A stretch of 64,000 nucleotides of DNA from Desulfobacteraceae bacterium (GTDB taxonomy: Bacteria > Desulfobacterota > DSM-4660 > Desulfatiglandales > Desulfatiglandaceae), in NCBI GenBank assembly GCA_030613055.1, contig JAUWMR010000001.1, forward strand, positions 1 through 64,000, written 5' to 3'. Below the pieces are notes generated by a model. That model did not search any database, was not told the origin of the DNA, and saw only the letters and a list, made by a program, of their open reading frames with translations. The position numbers were made by a program, and so were the translations under genes. Shown piece after piece: positions 33,978-42,540 of the stretch (position 1 is the first letter of the stretch; the number at the start of each line of letters is the position of its first letter).

Positions 33978-34709
33978 TCACTCCATATCCACACCGAGAT
34001 AGAGATTCTGCACCATCTCATTTTCAGACAAATTTTCTGTCCTGTCTTCCAAAACAATCCGGCCTGTCTGGATAACATACCCCCTGGTGGCGATCTGAAA
34101 GGCCATCAATGCGTTTTGTTCTACTAAAAGGGTAGTGGTTCCTTCCCTGTTGATCCGTATTATTGTATCGAATATGGCCTCAACCAGAAGAGGGGCAAGA
34201 CCCATGGAGGGCTCGTCAAGGAGCAGGAGCCGTGGACGTGCCATCAATGCCCTTGCAATGGCCAGCATCTGCTGCTCGCCGCCCGAAAGGGTGCCTGCAA
34301 TCTGCTGTTGCCTATCCTTTAGCCGGGGAAAGAGGTCAAAAACACCTTCATTATCGGTCCTGATTCTACTTGTATCATTCCTGACAAAGGCGCCCATCTC
34401 CAGATTTTCCGTGATGGTCAGGTGCGAAAATATTTTCCTGCCCTCAGGCACCTGCGAAATCCCAATACGCACAATTTTGTGTGGAGCGAGGTTGTCAATA
34501 CGGGTTCCTGCAAATGAGATTCTACCCTCCCTTGACTTGAGAACACCGGAGACGGTTTTGAGCATTGTGCTTTTACCTGCACCATTGCTGCCGATAAGGG
34601 TGACGATTTCTCCCTCGTTTACAACCAAAGATAATCCTTTAAGGGCATGAATATTGCCGTAGTAAGTATGAATATCCTGAATATCAAGTAAAGGTTGCCC
34701 CTGGCTCAT
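33978..34709 (-). CDS. livF: Branched-chain amino acid ABC transporter ATPase LivF
   Basis: A 243-residue ABC ATPase: Walker A GSNGAGKST (40-48), signature LSGGEQQ near 141, Walker B LLLLDEPSMGLAP near 160, and VEQNA in place of the H-loop VEHD, typical of LivF. It energises uptake of branched-chain amino acids or related amides and carboxylates with LivG. Its ATG overlaps the livG stop (TAATG), so it is translationally coupled. It is the last gene of the liv operon. Confidence 0.95.
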   Translation of the reverse strand: MSQGQPLLDIQDIHTYYGNIHALKGLSLVVNEGEIVTLIGSNGAGKSTMLKTVSGVLKSREGRISFAGTRIDNLAPHKIVRIGISQVPEGRKIFSHLTITENLEMGAFVRNDTSRIRTDNEGVFDLFPRLKDRQQQIAGTLSGGEQQMLAIARALMARPRLLLLDEPSMGLAPLLVEAIFDTIIRINREGTTTLLVEQNALMAFQIATRGYVIQTGRIVLEDRTENLSENEMVQNLYLGVDME

Positions 34710-35521
34710 TAAGCTTCTCCGCCTTTCCTTGCTGCAACTTTTTTGGCCATCATTATTCCAAGCCGTCCTAAATAGGCCTCCACCACTTTTGGGTCATTTT
34801 GGACCTCCTTCGGTGTGCCTTCAGATATCTTGATCCCGTAATCGAGAACCGTTACCCTGTCGGATACACCCATGACCACGCGCATATCATGTTCTATAAG
34901 AAGGATGGTGAGGCCCAGCTCGGTACGGACTTTTTCAATAAACCGGGTTAATTCGGCGGTCTCCTGTGGATTCATGCCTGCGGTGGGTTCATCTAATAGT
35001 AGCAGCTTAGGCTCTGTTGCCAGGGCCCTTGCCATTTCCAGCCTGCGTTGATCTCCGTATGGAAGGTTTTTTGCCAGGACATCGCCTTTTTCTTGAAGCC
35101 CAATAAAACCGAGGAGATCTTTGGCTTTTCCAAATGCATTTTTTGCCTCACCTACGGCTGACCTGTTCCGCGTAATTGCACCCCAGACACCTGCTTTCAT
35201 GCGGCAATGTTGACCTACAAGAACATTTTCAATGGCTGTCATGTTATTAAAAAGCCTGATATTTTGAAAAGTCCTGGATATCCCTAATGAGGTGATCACA
35301 TGGCTTTTTGCGCCATTGATGCTTTTGTCCAAAAAGCGGATATTGCCTCCGTCTGATGGGTACACGCCAGTCAAACAATTAAAAAGCGTTGTTTTACCTG
35401 CCCCGTTGGGCCCAATGAGCCCTGCGATCATACCCGCCTCTATCTCAAAATCTAATTTGTTCAGGGCTATAAGACCACCGAAGTTTTTCGTGAGCCTTTT
35501 TGTTTGTAGCAGGATTGCCAT
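34709..35521 (-). CDS. livG: Branched-chain amino acid ABC transporter ATPase LivG
   Basis: A 270-residue ABC ATPase. Walker A GPNGAGKTT (37-45), the LivG-type signature LPYGDQRRLEMARALA in place of LSGGQ, LLLLDEPTAGMNPQE and LIEHDMRVVMG. The helical insertion after Walker A (residues about 85-140) is longer than in LivF, as usual. It starts 12 bases after livM and overlaps livF by one base. Confidence 0.95.
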   Translation of the reverse strand: MAILLQTKRLTKNFGGLIALNKLDFEIEAGMIAGLIGPNGAGKTTLFNCLTGVYPSDGGNIRFLDKSINGAKSHVITSLGISRTFQNIRLFNNMTAIENVLVGQHCRMKAGVWGAITRNRSAVGEAKNAFGKAKDLLGFIGLQEKGDVLAKNLPYGDQRRLEMARALATEPKLLLLDEPTAGMNPQETAELTRFIEKVRTELGLTILLIEHDMRVVMGVSDRVTVLDYGIKISEGTPKEVQNDPKVVEAYLGRLGIMMAKKVAARKGGEA

Positions 35522-35533
35522 AATGCTCTATCT

Positions 35534-36574
35534 CTATTCCTTGAATTCCATCTTCCTCCTTGCAGAAGGAATAAAGCCCGTAGGCCTGTAAATCATCATG
35601 ATAACCAGCAGGGCCCCAAAGGCGAGCATCCTGTATTGTTGCACACCGCGAAGGACTTCAGGGAGCCCGATCAGGATGACAGCGCCCAAAATAACCCCCG
35701 GGATACTTCCCATACCCCCGATAATGATCAGGCACAGGACATTGATGGAAACCATCAGGGAGAAATTTTCAGGGAAGATGGATCCCTGCCTGGCCGCAAA
35801 AATAGCGCCGCCAATCCCGGCAAATGAGGCCCCAATGGCAAAGGCAAGCAGCTTGTATTTTAGAATGTTGATTCCCATTACCGCGGCAGCGTCCTGGTCT
35901 TCCCGCATGGCGATCCAGGCCCTTCCGATACGGGAATTGTTTAGTCTATCAGCTAGAAAGGTAGAGAGAATGATGCCGGCAAGTATCATATAGTACCATC
36001 TGAAAGGGCTGTTTATGATAAAGTCCCCGATTGCTGGCGGATCAATTCTCAACAGGCCCCTGGGCCCATTAGTAACATGATCCATGTTGTTAAGTAATAT
36101 ACGGATAATCTCTCCAAAGCCCAGGGTCACAATGGCCAGATAATCGCCACGCATACGAAGAACAGGTATCCCGAGCAGGGCGCCTCCTCCTGCGGCAAGG
36201 GCCACACAGGCGGGAAGCATCAGCCAGAAGGGAATATGTATCCCGAAATGCGGAGAGGCCAAAAGGGCGTATCCATAGGCGCCAATGGCATAAAATGCCA
36301 CATAACCTAAGTCAAGGAGACCGGCAAACCCCACAACAATATTGAGGCCGATACCTAACATTACATAAATACCAATATCTCCCAGGACCTGCGTCCAGTA
36401 GTTACCCACCAGGGGAGGCAACAGTATCAACATAACCATTAGAACAGACAGGTAGACATTATAAGGAATACGGATTGTGGATTGTGGATTTCGGCATATA
36501 GTACGAATAGATCGTCCTCTTTTGCCGTTTTGACCTCCAACTTCGGAATTATGATTATTATCCTGATCCCTCAT
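35534..36574 (-). CDS. livM: Branched-chain amino acid ABC transporter permease LivM
   Basis: The 346-codon frame encodes a LivM permease with about nine membrane segments and the family motifs GIGLNIVVGFAGLLDLGYVAFYAIGAY near 75-100 and the coupling loop GRAWIAMREDQDAAAVMGIN near 225-245. The first 35 codons (MRDQDNNHNSEVGGQNGKRG and following) are hydrophilic, atypical of LivM and partly read through GGATTGT-type heptamers, so the annotated N-terminus is probably repeat-derived; initiation nearer the first membrane helix (about 36440) is possible. Confidence 0.9.
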   Translation of the reverse strand: MRDQDNNHNSEVGGQNGKRGRSIRTICRNPQSTIRIPYNVYLSVLMVMLILLPPLVGNYWTQVLGDIGIYVMLGIGLNIVVGFAGLLDLGYVAFYAIGAYGYALLASPHFGIHIPFWLMLPACVALAAGGGALLGIPVLRMRGDYLAIVTLGFGEIIRILLNNMDHVTNGPRGLLRIDPPAIGDFIINSPFRWYYMILAGIILSTFLADRLNNSRIGRAWIAMREDQDAAAVMGINILKYKLLAFAIGASFAGIGGAIFAARQGSIFPENFSLMVSINVLCLIIIGGMGSIPGVILGAVILIGLPEVLRGVQQYRMLAFGALLVIMMIYRPTGFIPSARRKMEFKE

Positions 36575-36622
36575 TTCTCACTTCTCACTTCTCACTTTTT
36601 ACTTCTAACTTTTAACTTCCAC
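36471..36622. repeat. Heptamer arrays at the livH-livM junction
   Basis: At 36574-36622 seven consecutive heptamers of pattern CTTYTMA run from the livM start into the livH-livM gap. At 36473-36493, inside the livM frame, three GGATTGT-type heptamers occur. The two arrays differ in unit sequence but have the same period. Confidence 0.75.
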
Positions 36623-36629
36623 ATTCAAA

Positions 36630-37556
36630 TTATGTCCTTTCCGAGACAACCTCACCCAAGATTCCTCTTGGCCTGAAAATCAGGACAAGGACCAGCAGGC
36701 CGAAGGCTATGACGTCTTTGTATTCCGCAGGCATAAACAGGACGCCAAATGCCTCTGCCAAACCTAAAAAGAATCCGCCTAACATGGCGCCTGCCACATT
36801 TCCAATACCCCCAAGGACAGCGGCAGTAAATGCCTTAATCCCGGGTATGAAACCCATCATGTGATTGATCTGTGTATAATAAATGCCCACCATAACGCCC
36901 GCGGCGCCAGCCAGGGCGGAACCGATGACAAAGGTGGTCAGGATAATCCTGTTCACATCAATGCCCATAAGGGAGGCGGCCTCCCTGTCCTCTGCAACCG
37001 CTCTCATGGCCTTACCTGTTTTGGTCTTCTGGATGAAAAGATAGAGCCCTACCATAAGAAAGATAGAGCCTAAAATAATAAATATCTGGAAATAGGAAAT
37101 ACTGACCCCGCCTATCTCTATGAATTTCTCCGGTATAATATCTGGATAGACCTGCATGCGGGCCTTGATAATAAGCATCATCACATTCTGGAGAAAAATA
37201 GAGGCGCCAATTGCACTGATAAGAGGGGCAAGCCTTGGAGCATTGCGCAATGGCCTGTATGCAATGCGTTCTAATAAGGCGCCGAGCACGGAAGAGATAA
37301 TCATTGCGACCAGGAAAGCAATGATGATTGAAAAGCCAGGGTGAGCATCAGCGAAACCGCTATTTACAAAATACGTAAGGGCCGCGAATCCACCAAAAGA
37401 TCCGAACATAAATATTTCACCGTGGGCGAAATTGATCATGAAAAGGATTCCATAGACAAGTGTATATCCCAGGGCCATAAGGGCATAAATGCCCCCAATG
37501 GTGAGCCCATTAATAATCTGATTGATGATTACTTCAGGATTCAGGAGGTAAGACAT
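36630..37556 (-). CDS. livH: Branched-chain amino acid ABC transporter permease LivH
   Basis: A 308-residue permease. Family motifs NGLTIGGIYALMALGYTLVYGILFMINFAHGE at the N-terminus, RIAYRPLRNAPRLAPLISAIGASIFLQ near 95-120, and the EAA-like loop GKAMRAVAEDREAASLMGI near 195. About eight membrane segments. It pairs with LivM to form the membrane channel of the transporter. No good ribosome site is seen before the ATG. The livM start lies 55 bases downstream across a heptamer array. Confidence 0.95.
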   Translation of the reverse strand: MSYLLNPEVIINQIINGLTIGGIYALMALGYTLVYGILFMINFAHGEIFMFGSFGGFAALTYFVNSGFADAHPGFSIIIAFLVAMIISSVLGALLERIAYRPLRNAPRLAPLISAIGASIFLQNVMMLIIKARMQVYPDIIPEKFIEIGGVSISYFQIFIILGSIFLMVGLYLFIQKTKTGKAMRAVAEDREAASLMGIDVNRIILTTFVIGSALAGAAGVMVGIYYTQINHMMGFIPGIKAFTAAVLGGIGNVAGAMLGGFFLGLAEAFGVLFMPAEYKDVIAFGLLVLVLIFRPRGILGEVVSERT

Positions 37557-37703
37557 GGTCTGGTCCGCAGTTGGCTGTCCGTTGTCAGTTGATTAATTCC
37601 GAACGGCTGTTAGAGCAGCGATTGATCAGGGAGAAAAGGATAACATAGAACTGTCATGTCTTCTCAATAACCAGGGGCTTTATTTCCATAACAATGCATT
37701 GGA

Positions 37704-38867
37704 TCAAAAGATCATCTGTTTGAAAAATCGCTTTCCGTCTTCTTCAACAACCTTATAGATCACTACCACGGAGCCGGTCCGGTCGCCATAAGTGTCGAAG
37801 GCAATTTCACCGGTTATCCCATTGTGTTTTGTATCAGCCACTGCGTCTCTCAGGGCCTTTTTCCCTATAACCAGGCTCCCGTTGGGCCGTTTTTCCGCTA
37901 CTTTTTCGACTGCCATCATGAGGATATTGGCTGCATCATATGCCTGAGGTGAAAACGTCTGCTTAGGACCGTATTTAGCCTCAAATTTTTTCACCCAGGC
38001 GGGGTCCGGTTGTTTCGCGTACGTAACATAACAGCCATTAGCAGCCTTTCCGCCAGCCTGGATAAAATCCTTCTCAGTATAACATCCATCGTCGCTCATG
38101 AAATGGGTCTTTCTCAGGCCCACTCGTTTCATTTGCCGGACCACCAGGGATCCCTCTGCGGCCATGCCCCCGAAGTAAATTAGCTGGGGTTTTAAGGGTT
38201 TGATCTTGGTCAGTACGGGCGTAAAATCCTTGTCTCCCCGTGTTATGCCCTCAATTGCAAGAATTTTACCCCCTTTGGCCCTGATATGTTCAGCAAAATC
38301 TTCACCAAGGCTCTGACCATAGTCCGATTTATCGTGTAAAACTGCTATCCTTGTCCACTTGCGGCTATATACGAAAGAGGCGGCCCTTCTGGCCTGGATC
38401 TTATCATTCCAGCATGTACGAAAGAAAATGGGTATCCCACGTGCGGTCAGTTCAAGGGCAGTAGATGAAGGGGAAATCATGACCACCTTGTACTTGTTAT
38501 GGATATCCGAGGCCGGCTTGCTGCCGCCGCTGCACATATAACCCACAAGGCCTACTACCAGGGGATCATTGCACAATTTCTCGGCAATGGCCACGGAAGA
38601 AGGTCCGGCACAGCCGTCATCTTCTGCCTGCAGTACCACAGTGTGACCCAAAATAGAGCCCTTTTTTTGAACGGCCATTTCTGTGCCATACTTGATGTCG
38701 ATACCCAGGCTTGCATAATCACCGGTGAGCATGGCGCCCAGACCTATTTTGATCGGTTTTCCTGCCGGAATCGTGATCGTCCCCCACTCATTGGCGCTTG
38801 AAGAGAATGGAATCAGAACCACACAGAAAGCGATCGATAAAACGAATATATTTATCCTTTTAACCAT
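37704..38867 (-). CDS. livK: Branched-chain amino acid ABC transporter substrate-binding protein
   Basis: A 387-residue periplasmic protein of the LivK/peripla_BP_6 type. Signal peptide about 1-25 (INIFVLSIAFCVVLIPFSSSA), then PIKIGLGAMLTGDYASLGIDIKYG, VGYMCSGGSKPASDIHN, FSPQAYDAANILMMAVEKV and DTKHNGITGEIAFDTYGDR near the C-terminus. It delivers ligand to LivHM; aromatic or carboxylate ligands are as likely as leucine in this group. AAAGGAGG precedes the ATG. It heads the liv operon; a 16-base palindrome at 38912-38927 lies upstream. Confidence 0.93.
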   Translation of the reverse strand: MVKRINIFVLSIAFCVVLIPFSSSANEWGTITIPAGKPIKIGLGAMLTGDYASLGIDIKYGTEMAVQKKGSILGHTVVLQAEDDGCAGPSSVAIAEKLCNDPLVVGLVGYMCSGGSKPASDIHNKYKVVMISPSSTALELTARGIPIFFRTCWNDKIQARRAASFVYSRKWTRIAVLHDKSDYGQSLGEDFAEHIRAKGGKILAIEGITRGDKDFTPVLTKIKPLKPQLIYFGGMAAEGSLVVRQMKRVGLRKTHFMSDDGCYTEKDFIQAGGKAANGCYVTYAKQPDPAWVKKFEAKYGPKQTFSPQAYDAANILMMAVEKVAEKRPNGSLVIGKKALRDAVADTKHNGITGEIAFDTYGDRTGSVVVIYKVVEEDGKRFFKQMIF

Positions 38868-38911
38868 AATTGTCCTCCTTTTTTTGGGGCACTAACGTCT
38901 CGGAAATTCTA

Positions 38912-38927
38912 TCCCGCCATGGCGGGA
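38912..38927. repeat. Perfect 16-bp palindrome
   Basis: TCCCGCCATGGCGGGA upstream of livK, between divergently placed repeat debris (38930-39000). It resembles the GC hairpins inside the MITE-like elements and may be a fragment of one, or an operator. Confidence 0.4.
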
Positions 38928-39035
38928 TTCCATCATTCCAATCCCGCTAAAGACGGAATCTTCGACTTTCCAATTGGGGCGAAGCCCCTAAGTTCTGCAG
39001 ATAGGCGCAGATTTCAAAATACTGAAAATCAGCAT

Positions 39036-40694
39036 TCATCTGCGTCCAGAGTCATTCCCGTTTTTCTTCTTTCGTACATTGTCTTTTATCCTGTTTATGT
39101 GACCGCGTCCTAAGCCCTTAACCTCACAACCTAATTCAAAATAACGTTCAATCGTAACGTCATCCAAAATTCCGAAGCAGTCCACAACCGCGATAGGGGC
39201 ACCGGACATGCCGACTACATCATCGGGATCCAATTTCAAATATGGCCGGTGCCGGACTGCAAAGACTACTGCATCACAGCCTTTAAGGGCATTTTTCAGA
39301 TCAGTTGTCATTGTAAATTCATTAAGATGCTCCTGGTTTCTAAAAAAGCGAGACCAGCTAACACCCGACGCAGGGTAGGTATCCTGTTTTTCAAGTTCCC
39401 ACCAGTGCTGTACATAGGGGTCATGGGCCTTGACCTCGGCCCCCATCTCAGTCAGTTTGCGGACTATGATCTCTGATCCACTGTAACGGGTATCACCCAC
39501 ATCCTCACGGTAAGAGGCCCCCAGGACGGTTACCTGTGAGGCCGCAACAATCCGGCCCATGTTTCTCAAGGCATCACGCACCAACTGGGCAACATGCAAT
39601 GCCCTTGTATCATTAGTATTAATGGCCTGTGGGGTGATCTTAAAGATATCGTTTTCAAAACCCATCAAATGCTTGTATGCCCAAAGGCCCAGGCCCCCGT
39701 CTTTGGGGAGGCAATAGCCCCCTATACCTGGCCCTGGAAAGATAATATTGCTGTGCGTTGGCCTAACCTTGATGGCATCAATCACCTTGATGAGGTCCAC
39801 ACCGTTTGTCTCTGCGAACAGGCTCCACTCATTGAGAAAGGCCAAAATAGTGGCCCTGTAGCTGTTCTCAACAATCTTGCAGGTCTCGCTCTCAATAGGC
39901 CTGTCAAGAACCGTTAACGGGTATTCATCCACATTCAGGACCTCTGATAAAAACCGGTTGACCTTTTCCCTGCTTTCCGGATTTATCCCGCTGCACACTC
40001 GCCAGAAATCCTTTACTGAACGCACATAGTCCTTTCCGGGCATTACCCTTTCAAAGCTGTGTGCCAATAATGGCTCTTTATCAATGCCCCGTGCCGCAAA
40101 AGCCTTTTTGATAATGGGATAGGCAATATACTCGGTCGTACCAGGGGGTACAGTAGTTTCAATAAGGACGAGACAATTGGGTGGGATTTTTTCTCCAATG
40201 ATCCTGAAACTGGACTCAAGGGCGCTTATGTCCGCGTACCCGCTTTTCAGGTTGCCTAATTCCTGTTTGATGAAATCACACTGGACATCTACTACCAGGA
40301 CATCGGCTAATTTGAGGGCATCATATGTGTATGTGGCAGTCAGTGTTCTTTTATCGTTGACACAGCGTTCAATCAAAGGAGACACTTCAGGGTCTTCCGC
40401 CCTGATGGGAGAGATGCCCCTGTTGAAGAGCGGGATCTTCCAGAAACTCCGGGAACTCGGTCTTTGCATGCCAATAACAAATTTACCGGGTTTTCCTGTC
40501 TTTTTGTCCACAGAATCGGCTACGACTCCTGCCATAACAGCGCCAACAAACCCCAGGCCCATGACAACAACAATTTCCAGCCCCATCTCTTTTCGGGACT
40601 GTACAAGCTCTTTAAGTCTCGCAAATTCCTTTGTGTAATCTTCCTCATCTGGAATCTTAAATTTTTCCCCATCCGGGCTGATTGAATATTCCAT
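39036..40694 (-). CDS. Nucleotide-sugar 6-dehydrogenase (UDP-glucose/GDP-mannose dehydrogenase family)
   Basis: A 552-residue enzyme, longer than the usual 430-450. An N-terminal extension of about 38 residues precedes the Rossmann motif VVVMGLGFVGAVMA (42-55); the substrate-binding helix has LNEWSLFAETNGVD; catalytic Cys328 lies in GIGGYCLPKD; the C-terminal UDP-binding domain includes VTVLGASYREDVGDTRYSGS. It oxidises an NDP-hexose to a uronic acid for polysaccharide. NDP preference cannot be told. It is divergent from the sulfoquinovose synthase gene. The last few codons run into repeat sequence. Confidence 0.9.
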   Translation of the reverse strand: MEYSISPDGEKFKIPDEEDYTKEFARLKELVQSRKEMGLEIVVVMGLGFVGAVMAGVVADSVDKKTGKPGKFVIGMQRPSSRSFWKIPLFNRGISPIRAEDPEVSPLIERCVNDKRTLTATYTYDALKLADVLVVDVQCDFIKQELGNLKSGYADISALESSFRIIGEKIPPNCLVLIETTVPPGTTEYIAYPIIKKAFAARGIDKEPLLAHSFERVMPGKDYVRSVKDFWRVCSGINPESREKVNRFLSEVLNVDEYPLTVLDRPIESETCKIVENSYRATILAFLNEWSLFAETNGVDLIKVIDAIKVRPTHSNIIFPGPGIGGYCLPKDGGLGLWAYKHLMGFENDIFKITPQAINTNDTRALHVAQLVRDALRNMGRIVAASQVTVLGASYREDVGDTRYSGSEIIVRKLTEMGAEVKAHDPYVQHWWELEKQDTYPASGVSWSRFFRNQEHLNEFTMTTDLKNALKGCDAVVFAVRHRPYLKLDPDDVVGMSGAPIAVVDCFGILDDVTIERYFELGCEVKGLGRGHINRIKDNVRKKKNGNDSGRR

Positions 40695-41050
40695 ATACTA
40701 TAATAACTCCTTTTGTAAGCGTTTACAGGTACTGGGTTCACCCCTGCCCGACGGATGGCAGGCGGGGTTCAGGGTTACCTTTACTTTAATTGAACCTTTT
40801 TATCGCGTGAAGCATTGAGAGTACCCTAAATAATGGAAACACCTAAGGATGTCAAGAAGGAAGGAGCTTCAAAATTGATAGCAGGCCCCTATAAAAACAG
40901 TGAACAGGGCACTTGAAGGCTCAAGGCTTTTCCCTTATACCTTACGCCTTGTGCCTTATGCCAAATGGCTCCACCAACGACCCGCGGTAATCCTCTCTCT
41001 AATCTGGAAAAAGCTTCAAACTAATTTTCTGAAAGCATGTACTTGACAGT

Positions 41051-41171
41051 CTTGTAAAAATTCCAATTTACCGTCACTCCCGCGAAGGCGGGAGTCCAAA
41101 ACTGACTGAAATGACTGGATTCCCGCCTCCGCGGGAATGACAAAAAAGGCGGATAAAGACTTTTTACGAGT
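41051..41171. mobile_element. MITE-like element, CTCGTAAAAAGT ends (copy C)
   Basis: Diverged left end CTTGTAAAAATT at 41051 and right end GACTTTTTACGAGT at 41158-41171. Two internal hairpins (CCCGCGAAGGCGGG and CCCGCCTCCGCGGG) lie between. Confidence 0.75.
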
Positions 41172-41219
41172 TCATCATACTTGTATTGCTGAATACTCGA
41201 TATTCTGTTATAAGCTCAT

Positions 41220-41330
41220 CATATTTTGTAATAGTTTAGCACTTTGAAAACAGGACCGGGACATGGAGATCTCCATGTCCCCACAATCCGTGATCGATTT
41301 TTTCAAAGAGCTAAAATGTTACCATATTTT
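41220..41330. mobile_element. MITE-like element GTAATAG...TGTTAC with flanking direct repeats (copy 2)
   Basis: The 95-base element (41228-41322) starts GTAATAGTTTAGC and ends GCTAAAATGTTAC; about 20 bases of each end are imperfect inverted repeats. Its centre has a perfect 24-base palindrome at 41258-41281. CATATTTT flanks it on both sides (41220-41227 and 41323-41330), as expected for a target-site duplication. Copy 1 at 12539 lacks half of the central palindrome. Confidence 0.75.
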
Positions 41331-41352
41331 AAACAATAAAGGAGGAAGCATT

Positions 41353-42537
41353 ATGAGGGTTTTTATTGCCGGAGTTGACGGATACTTAGGATGGTCTCTT
41401 GCCATGTATCTTACAGCTCGAGGACACGATGTTGCCGGAGCAGACTGTTATCATCGGAGAGACTGGGTGGCCGAAATGGGATCTCAATCGGCCACCCCCA
41501 TAAAGCGAATGACCGAACGGCTTCAGGCATTCAGAGAGACTTTCGGGACTAATCTGCAGTTTATTCGAGGCGACATAACTGATTACAATTTCGTGTGGAA
41601 TTTTTTCAGGGCCTTTCAGCCGGAGGCCATTGTTCATCTCGCTGAAATGCCATCGGCCCCGTATAGCATGATCGATGTGCACCATTCTGCCTTTACCCAT
41701 ACGAACAACCTAATAGGGACCATTAATATTCTCCATGTGATGCGTGATATCTGTCCTGATGCCCACCTTGTCAAGCTTGGCACTATGGGGGAATATGGAA
41801 CACCCAATATAGACATTCCCGAGGGATTTTTTGAAATTGAATATCGCGGGCGCAAGGACACATTGCCGTTCCCAAAGCAGGCCGGAAGCTGGTATCACCA
41901 GACAAAAGTGCATGACACCAATAATATCATGTTCGCCTGTCGCGTATGGGGGCTCAGATCTACTGATATCATGCAGGGCGTAGTATTCGGAACCCGTATT
42001 GACGAGATGGGTTATGATGAAAGTCTGCTTACCCGTTTTGATTTTGACCAGTCCTTTGGCACTGCCATCAATCGTTTTTGCGCGCAGGCCGTCATCGGAA
42101 TGCCCTTAACCCCTTTTGGGAAGGGACATCAGAGAAGAGGTTTTTTACCTCTTCGCGACTCCATGCAGTGTCTGACCATTGCGATTGAAAATCCCCCTGA
42201 AGAAAAACAGTACAGGGTCTTCAACCAGTTTGAAGAGATCTATGACCTTACTGAACTGGCCGTTAAGGTTCAAAAGGTCGCGGCTAATCTGGGCCTTACG
42301 GTTGAGGTACGAAACCTTGAAAATCCCAGGCTCGAGCTTGAGGAGCATTATTACAATCCCGACCATCAGCATCTTATTGACCTGGGATATAAACCCACTC
42401 ACGACATTGAGACCGAATTGAAGATTATGTTAAAAGACCTGTTGAAGTATAAACATCGAATCGAAGCCCGGGCCCATGCTTTGATTCCTGACATTAGATG
42501 GGATGGATCAAGGAAGAAAGTCGGGTTTATAAAGTGA
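41353..42537 (+). CDS. sqdB: UDP-sulfoquinovose synthase
   Basis: About 394 residues matching SQD1/SqdB/Agl3. Rossmann motif GVDGYLGW (7-14), the catalytic set Thr144-Met145-Glu147 in LGTMGEYGTP, Tyr181 and Lys185 in SWYHQTK, and the long conserved FEIEYRGRKDTLPFPKQAG loop and RSTDIMQGVVFG. The enzyme adds sulfite to UDP-glucose to form UDP-sulfoquinovose. No sulfolipid transferase is near; placement in a glycan locus suggests a sulfonated surface sugar. The ATG at 41353 follows GGAGGAAG; the longer frame starting at 41263 lies in a repeat. Confidence 0.92.
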   Translation: MRVFIAGVDGYLGWSLAMYLTARGHDVAGADCYHRRDWVAEMGSQSATPIKRMTERLQAFRETFGTNLQFIRGDITDYNFVWNFFRAFQPEAIVHLAEMPSAPYSMIDVHHSAFTHTNNLIGTINILHVMRDICPDAHLVKLGTMGEYGTPNIDIPEGFFEIEYRGRKDTLPFPKQAGSWYHQTKVHDTNNIMFACRVWGLRSTDIMQGVVFGTRIDEMGYDESLLTRFDFDQSFGTAINRFCAQAVIGMPLTPFGKGHQRRGFLPLRDSMQCLTIAIENPPEEKQYRVFNQFEEIYDLTELAVKVQKVAANLGLTVEVRNLENPRLELEEHYYNPDHQHLIDLGYKPTHDIETELKIMLKDLLKYKHRIEARAHALIPDIRWDGSRKKVGFIK

Positions 42538-42540
42538 AAA

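Larger units (their letters stand above)
40695..41352. other. Repeat-filled intergenic region
   Basis: No gene. It holds a hairpin CCTGCC (40743-40748) / GGCAGG (40757-40762), a short inverted heptamer set at 40915-40959 (GAAGGCT, CAAGGCT, then four CCTTAT-type heptamers), copy C of the CTCGTAAAAAGT element at 41051-41171, and a GTAATAG element at 41228-41322. A start codon at 41263 falls inside the last and is not used. Confidence 0.7.

Noticed and set aside
41263-41352. Longer N-terminus for the UDP-sulfoquinovose synthase
   Set aside because: These codons lie in a palindromic element, and the ATG at 41353 has a good ribosome site and the family-typical start.
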